Positions 35,927 through 43,340 of a stretch of 64,000 bases of DNA are shown piece by piece. The DNA is taken from contig DATGWL010000087.1 of the NCBI GenBank assembly GCA_035299505.1, positions 26,376-90,375 on the forward strand. The letters run 5' to 3'. Position numbers and translations under genes: made by a program. Numbering within the stretch: position 1 is the stretch's first letter; each line of letters opens with the position of its first letter. This DNA comes from M3007 sp035299505 (GTDB taxonomy: Bacteria; Bacteroidota; Bacteroidia; Chitinophagales; Saprospiraceae). The notes beneath the pieces are model-generated. The model did no database searches. It was given only the letters and a program-made list of their open reading frames with translations, and was not told the origin of the DNA.

Positions 35927-36361
35927 TTACCTGGCAGAGGGGATTTGGGTATGTGCCTCTTTTTTTGTGTATGAGCCAACATGATATTTCATTTCAGTTC
36001 TCAACCAGGTGAGATTTTCCTTCAACTGTTCCAAATCAGATTGATTCAAATCGGATTTTTGTAGCAAAGCCAAGACATTAAAAAATCTTTTGGAGGCAGC
36101 AAGCGAAAGAAATAATCCTCCACCATCATGATACCATTTTTTCAGAGCAACTGCCCTTTCATTAAGGGTTATTTCAATATCTGACTTATCGCATAAGACC
36201 CATAAGGCCCTATATGCATCTATTCTGAATGGAGCTATAGAGCGCCTAAGTTCATAATGCTCCCTTCTTTCAGCCAAAACCCATTGCAAAACGAAACCAA
36301 ATGCTCCGCCAAGTAGCAACAATGCGACATTAATAGTTAAATCACTCATAGATGTATGCAT
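35927..36361 (-). CDS. Hypothetical membrane-anchored protein
   Basis: 144 residues. A single hydrophobic segment near the N terminus (TINVALLLLGGAFGFVLQWVL) is followed by a helical, mildly charged cytoplasmic region ending at PSAR. A shorter start at the fifth residue is also possible. No known family. It is 25 bases upstream of mqnB on the same strand; its AT-richer codon use differs a little from neighbours. Confidence that it is a gene is moderate. Confidence 0.5.
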   Translation of the reverse strand: MHTSMSDLTINVALLLLGGAFGFVLQWVLAERREHYELRRSIAPFRIDAYRALWVLCDKSDIEITLNERAVALKKWYHDGGGLFLSLAASKRFFNVLALLQKSDLNQSDLEQLKENLTWLRTEMKYHVGSYTKKEAHTQIPSAR

Positions 36362-36414
36362 TAAAAATCAAAAAAGTAATGCCATGTCAACGCCAAAAAT
36401 GAGAACTTCTACGG

Positions 36415-36422
36415 TAATTTTG
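36415..36422 (+). promoter_or_regulatory. -7 element (TAATTTTG) upstream of PAP2 gene
   Basis: TAATTTTG fits TAnnTTTG and lies 18 bases before the PAP2 ATG at 36440; no clear -33 TTG at the usual spacing. Confidence 0.4.
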
Positions 36423-36439
36423 GGCATTCAAATTGAAAT

Positions 36440-37009
36440 ATGCTAGAAATGCTTCAGCAACTGGATGTCCGGTTGTTCCAATGGATTAACTCCGGGCTGG
36501 CCAATCCGGTTTTTGACGCCTTGCTTCCCTGGTGCCGGGAAAAATGGTTTTGGGTACCTGTGTACTGGTTTATAGCCGCTTTCTCCTTGATAAATTACGG
36601 AAAAAAGGGTTGGATCATCATTTTAGGTCTGGTAATCGCAGCCGGAGTGGCAGATTTTACGAGCAGTACGCTGATCAAGAAAAACGTTCAAAGGCTCAGG
36701 CCTTGTAACGACCCGCAGCGGGTAGATCAAATCATACTCCGAGTGCCGTGTGGCAGCGGTTACAGTTTTACCTCTAGTCATGCCGCCAATCACTTTGCGG
36801 CGGCAGTTTTTATGATCGGTGTGTTTGGGCGATTCAGAAAATGGATAAAGCCCCTTGCGCTGAGCTGGGCAGCTTCTATTGCAGTTTCGCAGGTGTATGT
36901 AGGCGTGCATTACCCTGGAGATGTAAGTATGGGCGCTTTACTGGGTATTGTGTTGGGTGGGGCGGTATTTAGATGCCTGAGCAGATGGCTTCCCGAGCCA
37001 TTGGTTTAG
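36440..37009 (+). CDS. PAP2-family phosphatase
   Basis: 189 residues with about five membrane helices. The three acid-phosphatase motifs are present: KKNVQRLRPC, GYSFTSSHAANHF with the catalytic His, and SQVYVGVHYPGDV with the second His and Asp. The Arg usual in the third motif is Gln here. Such enzymes remove phosphate from lipids such as phosphatidylglycerophosphate or undecaprenyl pyrophosphate at the membrane; which is unclear. Divergent from the hypothetical gene upstream. Confidence 0.87.
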   Translation: MLEMLQQLDVRLFQWINSGLANPVFDALLPWCREKWFWVPVYWFIAAFSLINYGKKGWIIILGLVIAAGVADFTSSTLIKKNVQRLRPCNDPQRVDQIILRVPCGSGYSFTSSHAANHFAAAVFMIGVFGRFRKWIKPLALSWAASIAVSQVYVGVHYPGDVSMGALLGIVLGGAVFRCLSRWLPEPLV

Positions 37010-37145
37010 AAGTGATTATCCATAGAAAAAATGTAAAATTTGCTGATAAGTGGTAGAGGTCTATTATTTTTCGGCCTGGTTTTTGAATCCAACACTATAA
37101 CATTGAGTTTTTCGTTTATCCACGCACTGACCTTCAGGTTCAATT

Positions 37146-37580
37146 ATGAAACACCTCATCACACTTTCCATTGTTTTTCTGAGTTTTTGGGCCAATTCCG
37201 GTGTAAATGCTCAGACTTTAAAAGCTGTAGATAATTCCCAAAATGCCGGCAAGGTAGAATGGCTGGACCGGCAGATTACCACCGGCAACGTTCCGTTTGG
37301 CACACCAGTAACAAGGGAATTTCGTTTCAAAAATATCAGTTCTGAAAACCTGTTAATCCTTCAGGTAAAAAGCAGCTGCCATTGTACGGTTGCAGAATGG
37401 GATAGAAATCCGGTTGAGCCTGGCAAAACCGGTGTAATCAAGATCAGCTACGACGCGCAAAAAGATGGTGATTTTTACCGCATCGTTTCTGTGATTACTA
37501 ATTTCGACTCCATGCAAAGCATTCCACTGGCTCTGGTTGGCAAGGTGGATAAAAAACCGGAGGCAAGCTCAGGAAACTGA
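37146..37580 (+). CDS. DUF1573 secreted protein
   Basis: 144 residues. A signal peptide (about 1-22, ending NAQ) precedes one DUF1573 immunoglobulin-like domain: VEWLDRQITTGNVPFG, EFRFKNISSENLLILQVKSSCHCTVAEW, then PGKTGVIKISYDA. The Cys-rich SSCHCT motif is diagnostic. The domain is related to the ASPM-SPD-2-Hydin Ig group. Function unknown. A second DUF1573 gene lies at 43341. The DoxX-like gene starts 33 bases later in the same direction, suggesting co-transcription. Confidence 0.88.
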   Translation: MKHLITLSIVFLSFWANSGVNAQTLKAVDNSQNAGKVEWLDRQITTGNVPFGTPVTREFRFKNISSENLLILQVKSSCHCTVAEWDRNPVEPGKTGVIKISYDAQKDGDFYRIVSVITNFDSMQSIPLALVGKVDKKPEASSGN

Positions 37581-37613
37581 TTCTTCGCGGCGTACCTTTC
37601 GGCCGGCCAAACA

Positions 37614-38024
37614 ATGCCGAGCCTTATGGATCATTTGCTGCAAAACCTCCCTTCTCTGTTCGTAACGGCCTTTTTCGCCATACTATTCCTGCAATCCGGA
37701 CTGGATAAAGTCCTGGATTACAAGGGCAATTACACCTATTTCCAATCCCATTTTCAAAACAGCCCCCTGGCAGGCACGGTAGGTATACTGATGCCCGTTA
37801 TTACTTTGCTGGAAGTATTAACCGGACTTGTTTCTGCAGCGTCCTTTGTTTTGCTCCTGCTAAAAGGATTCTGTGCATTTGCTTTGTACAGTCCAGCGCT
37901 GGCCGGACTATCCCTTTTGAGTCTTTTTTTGGGGCAGCGCCTGGCAAAAGATTATGCCGGAGCAGCTTCTCTGGTTCCTTATTTTCTGGTGGCACTCACA
38001 GGCCTTTGGATAATGAAAGGATAA
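37614..38024 (+). CDS. DoxX-like membrane protein
   Basis: 136 residues with four hydrophobic helices: about 11-30 (LFVTAFFAILFLQSGLDKVL), 52-70, 72-105 and 113-133. The Gly-Leu-Asp-Lys end of the first helix and the following helix pattern match the DoxX/MauE group of quinol-related membrane proteins. No substrate can be named. It follows the DUF1573 gene closely, so they may act together at the membrane. Confidence 0.7.
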   Translation: MPSLMDHLLQNLPSLFVTAFFAILFLQSGLDKVLDYKGNYTYFQSHFQNSPLAGTVGILMPVITLLEVLTGLVSAASFVLLLLKGFCAFALYSPALAGLSLLSLFLGQRLAKDYAGAASLVPYFLVALTGLWIMKG

Positions 38025-38072
38025 ACATACTTGATCATTGAGCCGGAATTCCGCTAAAATTTAAATTTTTCT

Positions 38073-38101
38073 TGAAAAAATCAGAGGGTTGTGTACTTTG
38101 C
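38073..38101 (+). promoter_or_regulatory. Possible promoter upstream of cas6
   Basis: TTG (38073-38075), 19 bases, then TAcTTTG (38095-38101) followed by CGCCC resembles the -33/-7 pair, with one base missing from the canonical TAnnTTTG. It would start a transcript about 60 bases before the Cas6 ATG. Confidence 0.4.
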
Positions 38102-38168
38102 GCCCGGAAAACGAATATTACAAACTACACTAGGGGAAACTTTAATCTTCTTTTAATCACTGCGACTT

Positions 38169-39113
38169 ATGCGCATCCAATTTACCCTCTCTTGCCAGAA
38201 GGGGACCATAATTCCCATCAACTATCAATCGGAAATTTCCAATTGGGTATTTAGTGTCCTTGCCAAAGCCGGCCCCGAAATGTCAGCCTGGGCCCAAAAA
38301 CGCGGTTATGACTTTGGCTCCCGCACATTCAAACTGTTTACTTTCAGCCCGCTTGCCATTTATCCATACGAAATGGATCAGGTTAAGCAAGAGTTCAAAC
38401 TTCAGGGTAACCAGGTTAAACTCACCTTTTCCGCTTATCTCGACCCATCTTTCGAGCAGCAAATCATTCATTTGTTTCGACAAATGCCCCTAAGCCTGGG
38501 CGTTTTTGAAAACCAACCTGCCAAATTTGAGGTCAAACACTGGCAGGTAATGCCGCATCCCAATTTCAAGGAGGTGATGCAGTTTAAAGCCAGTTCTCCC
38601 ATTTCCGTAACGAATGTGGATGAGGAGAAGCCCATGGCCAATCCTTATCTGATGCCGGATCACCCGGAGTACGATGTAAGTTTTTTCACACATGCAGTTC
38701 GGCGTTTCAAAGCTGCTAACCTGTACAAATCACTGGCAGCCCTAAAGCTTCTTGACCCTTCATTTGCCATGAATTTCAGGTTGTTTGGCCAATCCAAATC
38801 AAGGCTAATTCACCTGAAACCCAACACAGACGGCATTCAACAGCTCCGGGGATTTGTGTACGATTTTGAGGTAGCCATGTCGCAACCCTTGATGGAATTT
38901 TGCTATTTCGCAGGATATGGCGAATACCCACACCTTGGATTTGGCTTTGTTGAAATCAAAGAAAAAGAGAAGGAAAAGGAGAAAGGACATGGAGGCGGAG
39001 GTCACCATCAACACCAGGGGCATCACCATGGCGGTGGCCATCATCACGGTGGAGGCGGGCACCAGCACCATGGGGGCGGCCACCAGCATGGCAACCACCG
39101 AAACCATCATTAA
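38169..39113 (+). CDS. cas6: Cas6-family CRISPR endoribonuclease, stand-alone, with histidine-rich tail
   Basis: 314 residues. Cas6 enzymes cut CRISPR precursor RNA. The double ferredoxin (RAMP) fold reads clearly: MRIQFTLSC, IPINYQSEISNW, FKLFTFSPL, and the C-terminal glycine loop AGYGEYPHLGFGFVEI, matching GFGEKNSLGFGMVKV of Pyrococcus furiosus Cas6. Counting from these anchors, the Pyrococcus catalytic Tyr31 and His46 align with Phe28 and Gln43 here, while Lys52 aligns with Lys55. So the usual catalytic His is missing and cleavage activity is doubtful. After a Lys/Glu linker (about 262-272) the last 42 residues are a Gly/His tail with 18 His. No CRISPR array or other cas gene lies in the window. 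Confidence 0.85.
   Translation: MRIQFTLSCQKGTIIPINYQSEISNWVFSVLAKAGPEMSAWAQKRGYDFGSRTFKLFTFSPLAIYPYEMDQVKQEFKLQGNQVKLTFSAYLDPSFEQQIIHLFRQMPLSLGVFENQPAKFEVKHWQVMPHPNFKEVMQFKASSPISVTNVDEEKPMANPYLMPDHPEYDVSFFTHAVRRFKAANLYKSLAALKLLDPSFAMNFRLFGQSKSRLIHLKPNTDGIQQLRGFVYDFEVAMSQPLMEFCYFAGYGEYPHLGFGFVEIKEKEKEKEKGHGGGGHHQHQGHHHGGGHHHGGGGHQHHGGGHQHGNHRNHH
38985..39110 (+). repeat. Low-complexity Gly/His coding tract at the Cas6 C terminus
   Basis: About 125 bases rich in ggc/ggt and cat/cac codons encode the Gly/His tail. Codons vary, so it is not a perfect DNA repeat; it looks like a grown low-complexity region. Confidence 0.8.
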
Positions 39114-39135
39114 CTACTGATTTTCAGGCACTTGT

Positions 39136-39942
39136 TCAAGGGCACACTTTCATGTATGTGCCGGTTTCGAAGTTGTAGGCATATCTTTCCACAAGATTTG
39201 CAGGCACCGCGCGCTCCACATCATCGTCAGGTTGTGTTCCCTGGGTTACCAGATCAAACTCCCACCATCCTGTAGTGGTTTCTATGGTAGGCAATAGCTG
39301 AATGGCTCTGTCATAGGAGTAAGCCCGGTCAGACTCCTCCTCCCAGGCGCCCTGGTTATCTTCATGAATGGTCAGGTTAAATACCCGTTCCAGACTTTCC
39401 AGGTTGAGAAAAGTCAGGTACTCGGCATAAATTCCCTGCCCTGACCAGCTCATTTCCAGGCTCAGGCAAACCTGGTTTTCGCCGAATTTTGCCAGCCCCA
39501 CTTCTCCACTTTGGCCAAAGGAACCCAGGGAAGTAAAGTGCTTGGCAAACCGTTCAATGCCCCAGTCGCCAAATGGATTTTTTTCAAAAAAGGCAAAACT
39601 GAGCACTGCTCCACAACTATGGCAATCGCTAACCTCCCCTTTTTCATAGTGCAGGGTTTCAAAAACGGCCACTGCCTTTTCAATTCCGTAGGCCTCGTAA
39701 TACAAGATGGTATCGAGGTGAGTATGCATCCAGCCATCGTCTGAAATATCAGCCGATAATTCGTCAGCAAAAGTGATGGGTTCCCAGAGCGCTTCGCCGT
39801 TTGTCGTTACAGAGTCGGCATCGAAAAACATGGAAACCAGCGAGATGTGATCCTCCAGGTTAAAGGAAAGTGTTTGGCTGTTTTGGGCAAACAACTTGAG
39901 GGAAAGGAGCAAAAAACCGGCTATAAGGAGCGTTTTTTTCAT
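39136..39942 (-). CDS. Secreted protein of unknown function
   Basis: 268 residues from the Met at 39942 (MKKTLLIAGFLLLSLKLFAQ), a clear signal peptide; the longer reading to 40026 is unlikely because the promoter element lies inside it. The mature protein contains a Cys pair (DCHSCG) and is acidic and mixed alpha/beta. I recognise no family. It converges on cas6 with 22 bases between. Confidence 0.75.
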   Translation of the reverse strand: MKKTLLIAGFLLLSLKLFAQNSQTLSFNLEDHISLVSMFFDADSVTTNGEALWEPITFADELSADISDDGWMHTHLDTILYYEAYGIEKAVAVFETLHYEKGEVSDCHSCGAVLSFAFFEKNPFGDWGIERFAKHFTSLGSFGQSGEVGLAKFGENQVCLSLEMSWSGQGIYAEYLTFLNLESLERVFNLTIHEDNQGAWEEESDRAYSYDRAIQLLPTIETTTGWWEFDLVTQGTQPDDDVERAVPANLVERYAYNFETGTYMKVCP

Positions 39943-39965
39943 GAGCAGATTATCATTGGAAAGTG

Positions 39966-39973
39966 CAAAAATA
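39966..39973 (-). promoter_or_regulatory. -7 element (TATTTTTG) upstream of the secreted protein
   Basis: The minus strand reads TATTTTTG, matching TAnnTTTG, 24 bases before the chosen start at 39942. It supports that start over the one at 40026. Confidence 0.5.
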
Positions 39974-40129
39974 CGGCGTACCGGGTTGGGAAACGTGGTC
40001 TTGATGTGGTTTATGCGCAGCAGCAATCGTTAATATTTCCATAAAATTTGATTAAAGGCTTTTAAAATTCCCTTCAAGCGTCTCAACTTTGCGCCAGTTC
40101 ATTTCAAAACACCCTGGTAAAACAGGGGT

Positions 40130-40249
40130 GACTTATCCAGAAAGGCAGAGGGACCGGCCCGTTGAAGCCTTGGCAACCTGACCGCATTTAGCGCAAATGC
40201 GATTAAGGTGCCAATTCCGTTCTGATTGAAAAATCAGAATAGATAAGTC
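40130..40249 (+). ncRNA. SAM-I (S-box) riboswitch
   Basis: The region has the S-box consensus: P1 gacttatc (40130-40137) pairs with gataagtc (40242-40249); then agggaccggcccgttgaag, cttggcaacc, and aaggtgccaatt with the conserved loops in order. It binds S-adenosylmethionine in the nascent mRNA and controls the cystathionine gamma-synthase/homoserine dehydrogenase genes just downstream. With SAM bound the terminator at 40283 forms; without it an antiterminator can form: cggaagg (40249-40255) pairs with ccttccg (40287-40293). Confidence 0.93.
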
Positions 40250-40282
40250 GGAAGGCAATTCCTGTTTCTCTGCGCAAGAAAT

Positions 40283-40317
40283 AGTCCCTTCCGGCTTGCC
40301 GGAGGGGACTTTTATTT
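40283..40317 (+). terminator. Riboswitch-controlled intrinsic terminator
   Basis: agtcccttccgg (40283-40294), loop cttg, ccggaggggact (40299-40310) form a 12-bp stem with one G-U, followed by ttttatttt. Its left arm is shared with the antiterminator of the SAM riboswitch, the usual expression-platform design. Confidence 0.9.
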
Positions 40318-40402
40318 TCCCCTCCCCGGCAAGCAGTACACAACACCCGGCACCAGCTTTTTCGGTAAGTTTTGATGGTTTACCATTAAAAAAACTGAAA
40401 AA

Positions 40403-41575
40403 ATGCAGGAAATCACACAAATCATTCAACAATTACCCATTGATCCACTCACCGGATCAGTTTCTGTACCTATTTATCAAACAGCCACTTTCGTGCAGGA
40501 AGCGCCCGGAGTCCATAAAGGATTTGACTATGCACGTTCCAACAACCCTACCAGGTTAGTGCTGGAAAACCTGATCGCACAACTGGAAGACGGTACCAAA
40601 GGCCTGGCTTTTGCTTCAGGCCTGGCTGCCATCGATTGTGTGTTGAAGTTGCTCAAATCCGGCGATGAGATTATTGCTGTGGATGATATTTATGGCGGGT
40701 CTTTTCGTATGTTTACCCACGTGTATGAGAAGTTTGGCATTAAAGTCCACTATGTTGACGCCAGCGACCCAGTTAATATTCTAAACGCTCTTTCGCCGCA
40801 AACCAAACTGGTATGGCTTGAAACCCCCACCAACCCGACACTGAAAATTGCCGATATCGCTGCTATAGCCCGTTATGCCCATGCCGCTGATGCCTGGGTT
40901 GTGGTTGACAATACTTTTGCCAGCCCGGCACTTCAAAAACCTCTGCAACTGGGCGCTGATATTGTGCTGCACTCTGCTACCAAATACCTGGCCGGACACT
41001 CCGACGTAATTGGGGGACTACTGGCCGTACGGGATGAAGCGCTGGGGCAGCAACTGAAGTTTTTGCAAAATGCCTGCGGAAACATCCTTGGTCCATGGGA
41101 CAGCTGGTTGACCATCAGAGGAATAGAAACCCTGCCATTGCGCATGGAGGCCCATTGTCGTAACGCCCTGGCAGTGGCCCAAACCCTGGCTGCTCACCCC
41201 CTGGTAGACACAGTTTATTATCCGGGCCTGCCACAGCACCCAAGCCATGAAGTGGCAGCCTTACAACAAAAAGGCTTCGGAGGCATCGTGACGTTTACGT
41301 TGAAAGAAGATACAGAAGAGGCTGCCAAAGCTTTTTTGCAACAAACCCGTTATTTCCGCCTTGCCGAAAGCCTTGGGGGCGTAAAAAGTCTGGCGGCCCA
41401 CCCCGCCACTATGACCCACAAAAGCATACCCAGAGACAGGCGTTTGCAGGCTGGAGTAAAGGATTCCCTCATCCGACTCTCCTGCGGCATTGAAGCAGCA
41501 GAAGACCTCACAGAAGATATCCTGCGCAGCCTCCAGGCCATACAACAACCTTCCAACACCCTCCTCTCCCAATAA
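40403..41575 (+). CDS. metB: Cystathionine gamma-synthase family PLP enzyme
   Basis: 390 residues of the Cys/Met metabolism PLP family. It joins an activated homoserine with cysteine to give cystathionine, on the way to methionine; a lyase or sulfhydrylase role is not fully excluded by sequence. The PLP lysine is Lys194 in SATKYLAGHSD; other motifs are YARSNNPTR, ASGLAAI, VWLETPTNPT and ESLGGVKSLAAHP. SAM riboswitch control upstream and homoserine dehydrogenase downstream make methionine synthesis the best reading. The stop is followed directly by the TCAC tract and hom. Confidence 0.9.
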   Translation: MQEITQIIQQLPIDPLTGSVSVPIYQTATFVQEAPGVHKGFDYARSNNPTRLVLENLIAQLEDGTKGLAFASGLAAIDCVLKLLKSGDEIIAVDDIYGGSFRMFTHVYEKFGIKVHYVDASDPVNILNALSPQTKLVWLETPTNPTLKIADIAAIARYAHAADAWVVVDNTFASPALQKPLQLGADIVLHSATKYLAGHSDVIGGLLAVRDEALGQQLKFLQNACGNILGPWDSWLTIRGIETLPLRMEAHCRNALAVAQTLAAHPLVDTVYYPGLPQHPSHEVAALQQKGFGGIVTFTLKEDTEEAAKAFLQQTRYFRLAESLGGVKSLAAHPATMTHKSIPRDRRLQAGVKDSLIRLSCGIEAAEDLTEDILRSLQAIQQPSNTLLSQ

Positions 41576-41576
41576 T

Positions 41577-41643
41577 TCACTCACTCACTCACTCACTCAC
41601 TCACTCACTCACTCACTCACTCACTCACTCACTCACTCACTCA
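41577..41643 (+). repeat. (TCAC)16.75 tetranucleotide microsatellite between metB and hom
   Basis: Sixteen exact TCAC units plus TCA run without an error from one base after the metB stop into the A of the hom ATG (41643). It fills the whole intergenic gap, so the ribosome-binding region of hom lies inside it. Such tracts change length by slippage; here length would alter the leader, not the reading frame. Confidence 0.97.
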
Positions 41644-42815
41644 TGAAACTGGGACTTTTCGGCTTTGGTTGTGTTGGACAAGGACTTTGGAAAGTATTGC
41701 ACGAAACCAAAGGCATCAGGGCTGACATCAAACGTATTTGTATTAAACATCCGGACAAGCAACGTCCGGTGCCGGGGCATTTTTTTACCACCAATCCGCT
41801 GGACATTCTGGACGACCCGGAAGTGGATATTGTGGTAGAATTGATAGACGATGCGGAGGCGGCCTTTGCCATTGTATCTGGTGCGCTTGAAAGGGGCAAG
41901 GCGGTGGTGTCGGCCAATAAAAAAATGATTGCGCACAGATTGCCAGAGCTGTATTCCCTGCAGCAGAAAACAGGTGCTCCTTTTTTATATGAAGGCGCTT
42001 GTTGCGCAAGTATTCCCATTATCCGGAATCTGGAAGAATACTACGACAATGACCTGCTTACCTCAGTGGAAGGCATTTTCAACGGTACCACAAACGTCAT
42101 CCTGAGCAAAATTTTTGATGAAAACATCAGTTTCAAAGAGGCGCTTGCCTATGCTCAGGCTAACGGCTTTGCAGAAAGTGACCCTAGTCTGGACGTAGAT
42201 GCATTTGATCCAAAGTTCAAATTGTGTATTCTGCTGCTGCATGCTTTTGGGGTATTCGTATCGCCGGAGAAGGTGCTGAATCTGGGCGTTGGCAGGATTA
42301 ATGATTTTGATATCCAGTTTGCTCAAAGCAGAGGGCAGGTAATTAAGCTCATTGCCCGCTGTTACCGTGAATCCGACAAAGTGGGTGGCTATTGTCTTCC
42401 TCGTTTTGTACACCGAAAACACCGTTATGCCAATGTTCGGAATGAATACAATGCAGTAACGCTTGAGAGTGCATTTTCAGAACATCAAACTTTTGTAGGG
42501 AAAGGCGCCGGCGACAAGGCCACTGGTTGCGCAGTATTGTCTGATATTTCGGCATTGAGGTACCAATACAAGTATGAATACCGGAAATTCAGTCAGAACG
42601 GCACTTTTTTCGACATTACAGATACTGAGTTAAAAGTGTATGTCCGCCATGCCTTTGAAGGGCAGGTTGACGAATCGGATTTCATATCCATTGAAGAACG
42701 CTACAGTTCCAACAATGCGCGCTATTGGATAGGCAAGATCAGGTTGCAGCAATTGCAACAGGCCAGGTGGCTATACGATCCGGAGGTTAATGTAGTGGAG
42801 TGGAACGGCGCCTGA
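41643..42815 (+). CDS. hom: Homoserine dehydrogenase
   Basis: 390 residues from the ATG at 41643 (MKLGLFGFGCVGQGLW), the natural start at the NAD(P) fold; an in-frame extension upstream would only translate the TCAC tract as SLTH repeats. It reduces aspartate semialdehyde to homoserine. Motifs are the dinucleotide loop GFGCVGQG, VVSANKKMIA, and the catalytic region FNGTTNVILSK with YAQANGFAESDPSLDVDAFD. A monofunctional enzyme with no aspartokinase fused. Co-transcribed with metB under the SAM riboswitch. Confidence 0.93.
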   Translation: MKLGLFGFGCVGQGLWKVLHETKGIRADIKRICIKHPDKQRPVPGHFFTTNPLDILDDPEVDIVVELIDDAEAAFAIVSGALERGKAVVSANKKMIAHRLPELYSLQQKTGAPFLYEGACCASIPIIRNLEEYYDNDLLTSVEGIFNGTTNVILSKIFDENISFKEALAYAQANGFAESDPSLDVDAFDPKFKLCILLLHAFGVFVSPEKVLNLGVGRINDFDIQFAQSRGQVIKLIARCYRESDKVGGYCLPRFVHRKHRYANVRNEYNAVTLESAFSEHQTFVGKGAGDKATGCAVLSDISALRYQYKYEYRKFSQNGTFFDITDTELKVYVRHAFEGQVDESDFISIEERYSSNNARYWIGKIRLQQLQQARWLYDPEVNVVEWNGA

Positions 42816-42820
42816 ACCAA

Positions 42821-43264
42821 TCAGGCAGGCCGGGGGTCTTCCCACTGAAAATCATCGGACATGGGCAGTTCCTGGAACATTTGTGTTACAAATGCCGGTG
42901 GAACAGTCAGTTTACGGCGGTCTGTATCAATCCAGGCTCCGTCGATATTCAGTATGGCGCATACGGTACCATCAGCCTTTGTAATTTCATGGCGAAAAGA
43001 AAAGCGGGAATAATCGCGCCGAAGTTTGGTAACAACCAGGTTGATAAACACCTGATCGCCTGGTCTGACTTCTCTTTTAAAGATGCATTCTTCGCGAAAC
43101 AGGATGGGGCCGAAGTGCTGTTGTTGCATGGCTTCGTAGCTCAGGCCAGCTTTTCCCATGAGTTCCAAACGGGCAGTGGCTGCGAAATCGTAGTAAACTG
43201 AATGCCGGAGGTGAAAATTGGCATCAAAATCAGCCCATCGAAGGGGCATTGGAATGGTAGGCAT
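42821..43264 (-). CDS. 4HBT-type acyl-CoA thioesterase
   Basis: 147 residues from the Met at 43264 (MPTIPMPLRWADFD); an in-frame Met at 43279 would place the start inside the terminator described next. The hot-dog fold shows RWADFDANFHLRHSVYYDFA, where Asp and His resemble the active site of 4-hydroxybenzoyl-CoA thioesterases (usually D-x-N-x-H), then a helix and FKREVRPGDQVFINLVV. It hydrolyses an acyl-CoA ester; substrate unknown. It converges on hom with a 5-base gap. Confidence 0.82.
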   Translation of the reverse strand: MPTIPMPLRWADFDANFHLRHSVYYDFAATARLELMGKAGLSYEAMQQQHFGPILFREECIFKREVRPGDQVFINLVVTKLRRDYSRFSFRHEITKADGTVCAILNIDGAWIDTDRRKLTVPPAFVTQMFQELPMSDDFQWEDPRPA

Positions 43265-43275
43265 AAGGGAAAGAC

Positions 43276-43317
43276 GCAAAAAAAGCGTCTGATAGCAGGT
43301 ATTGCCACCAGACGCTT
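43276..43317 (-). terminator. Intrinsic terminator after the DUF1573 gene
   Basis: On the minus strand aagcgtctg pairs with cagacgctt (43283-43291 with 43309-43317), followed by a run of T. It ends the DUF1573 gene at 43341 just before the thioesterase gene. Confidence 0.85.
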
Positions 43318-43340
43318 CTTAGAGCATGTTAGGTAAAAAA

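Noticed and set aside
38025..38168. Possible CRISPR repeat or leader before cas6 (GGGGAAACTTTAATC)
   Set aside because: Only one copy, no spaced repeats on either side; no CRISPR array anywhere in the window.
41490..41642. In-frame N-terminal extension of homoserine dehydrogenase across the TCAC tract
   Set aside because: It would add an SLTH-repeat and overlap the metB end; the family start is at the ATG at 41643, so phase variation of the hom frame is not supported.
43265..43279. Earlier start for the thioesterase gene
   Set aside because: It would overlap the terminator of the preceding DUF1573 gene; the later Met gives the standard family N terminus.
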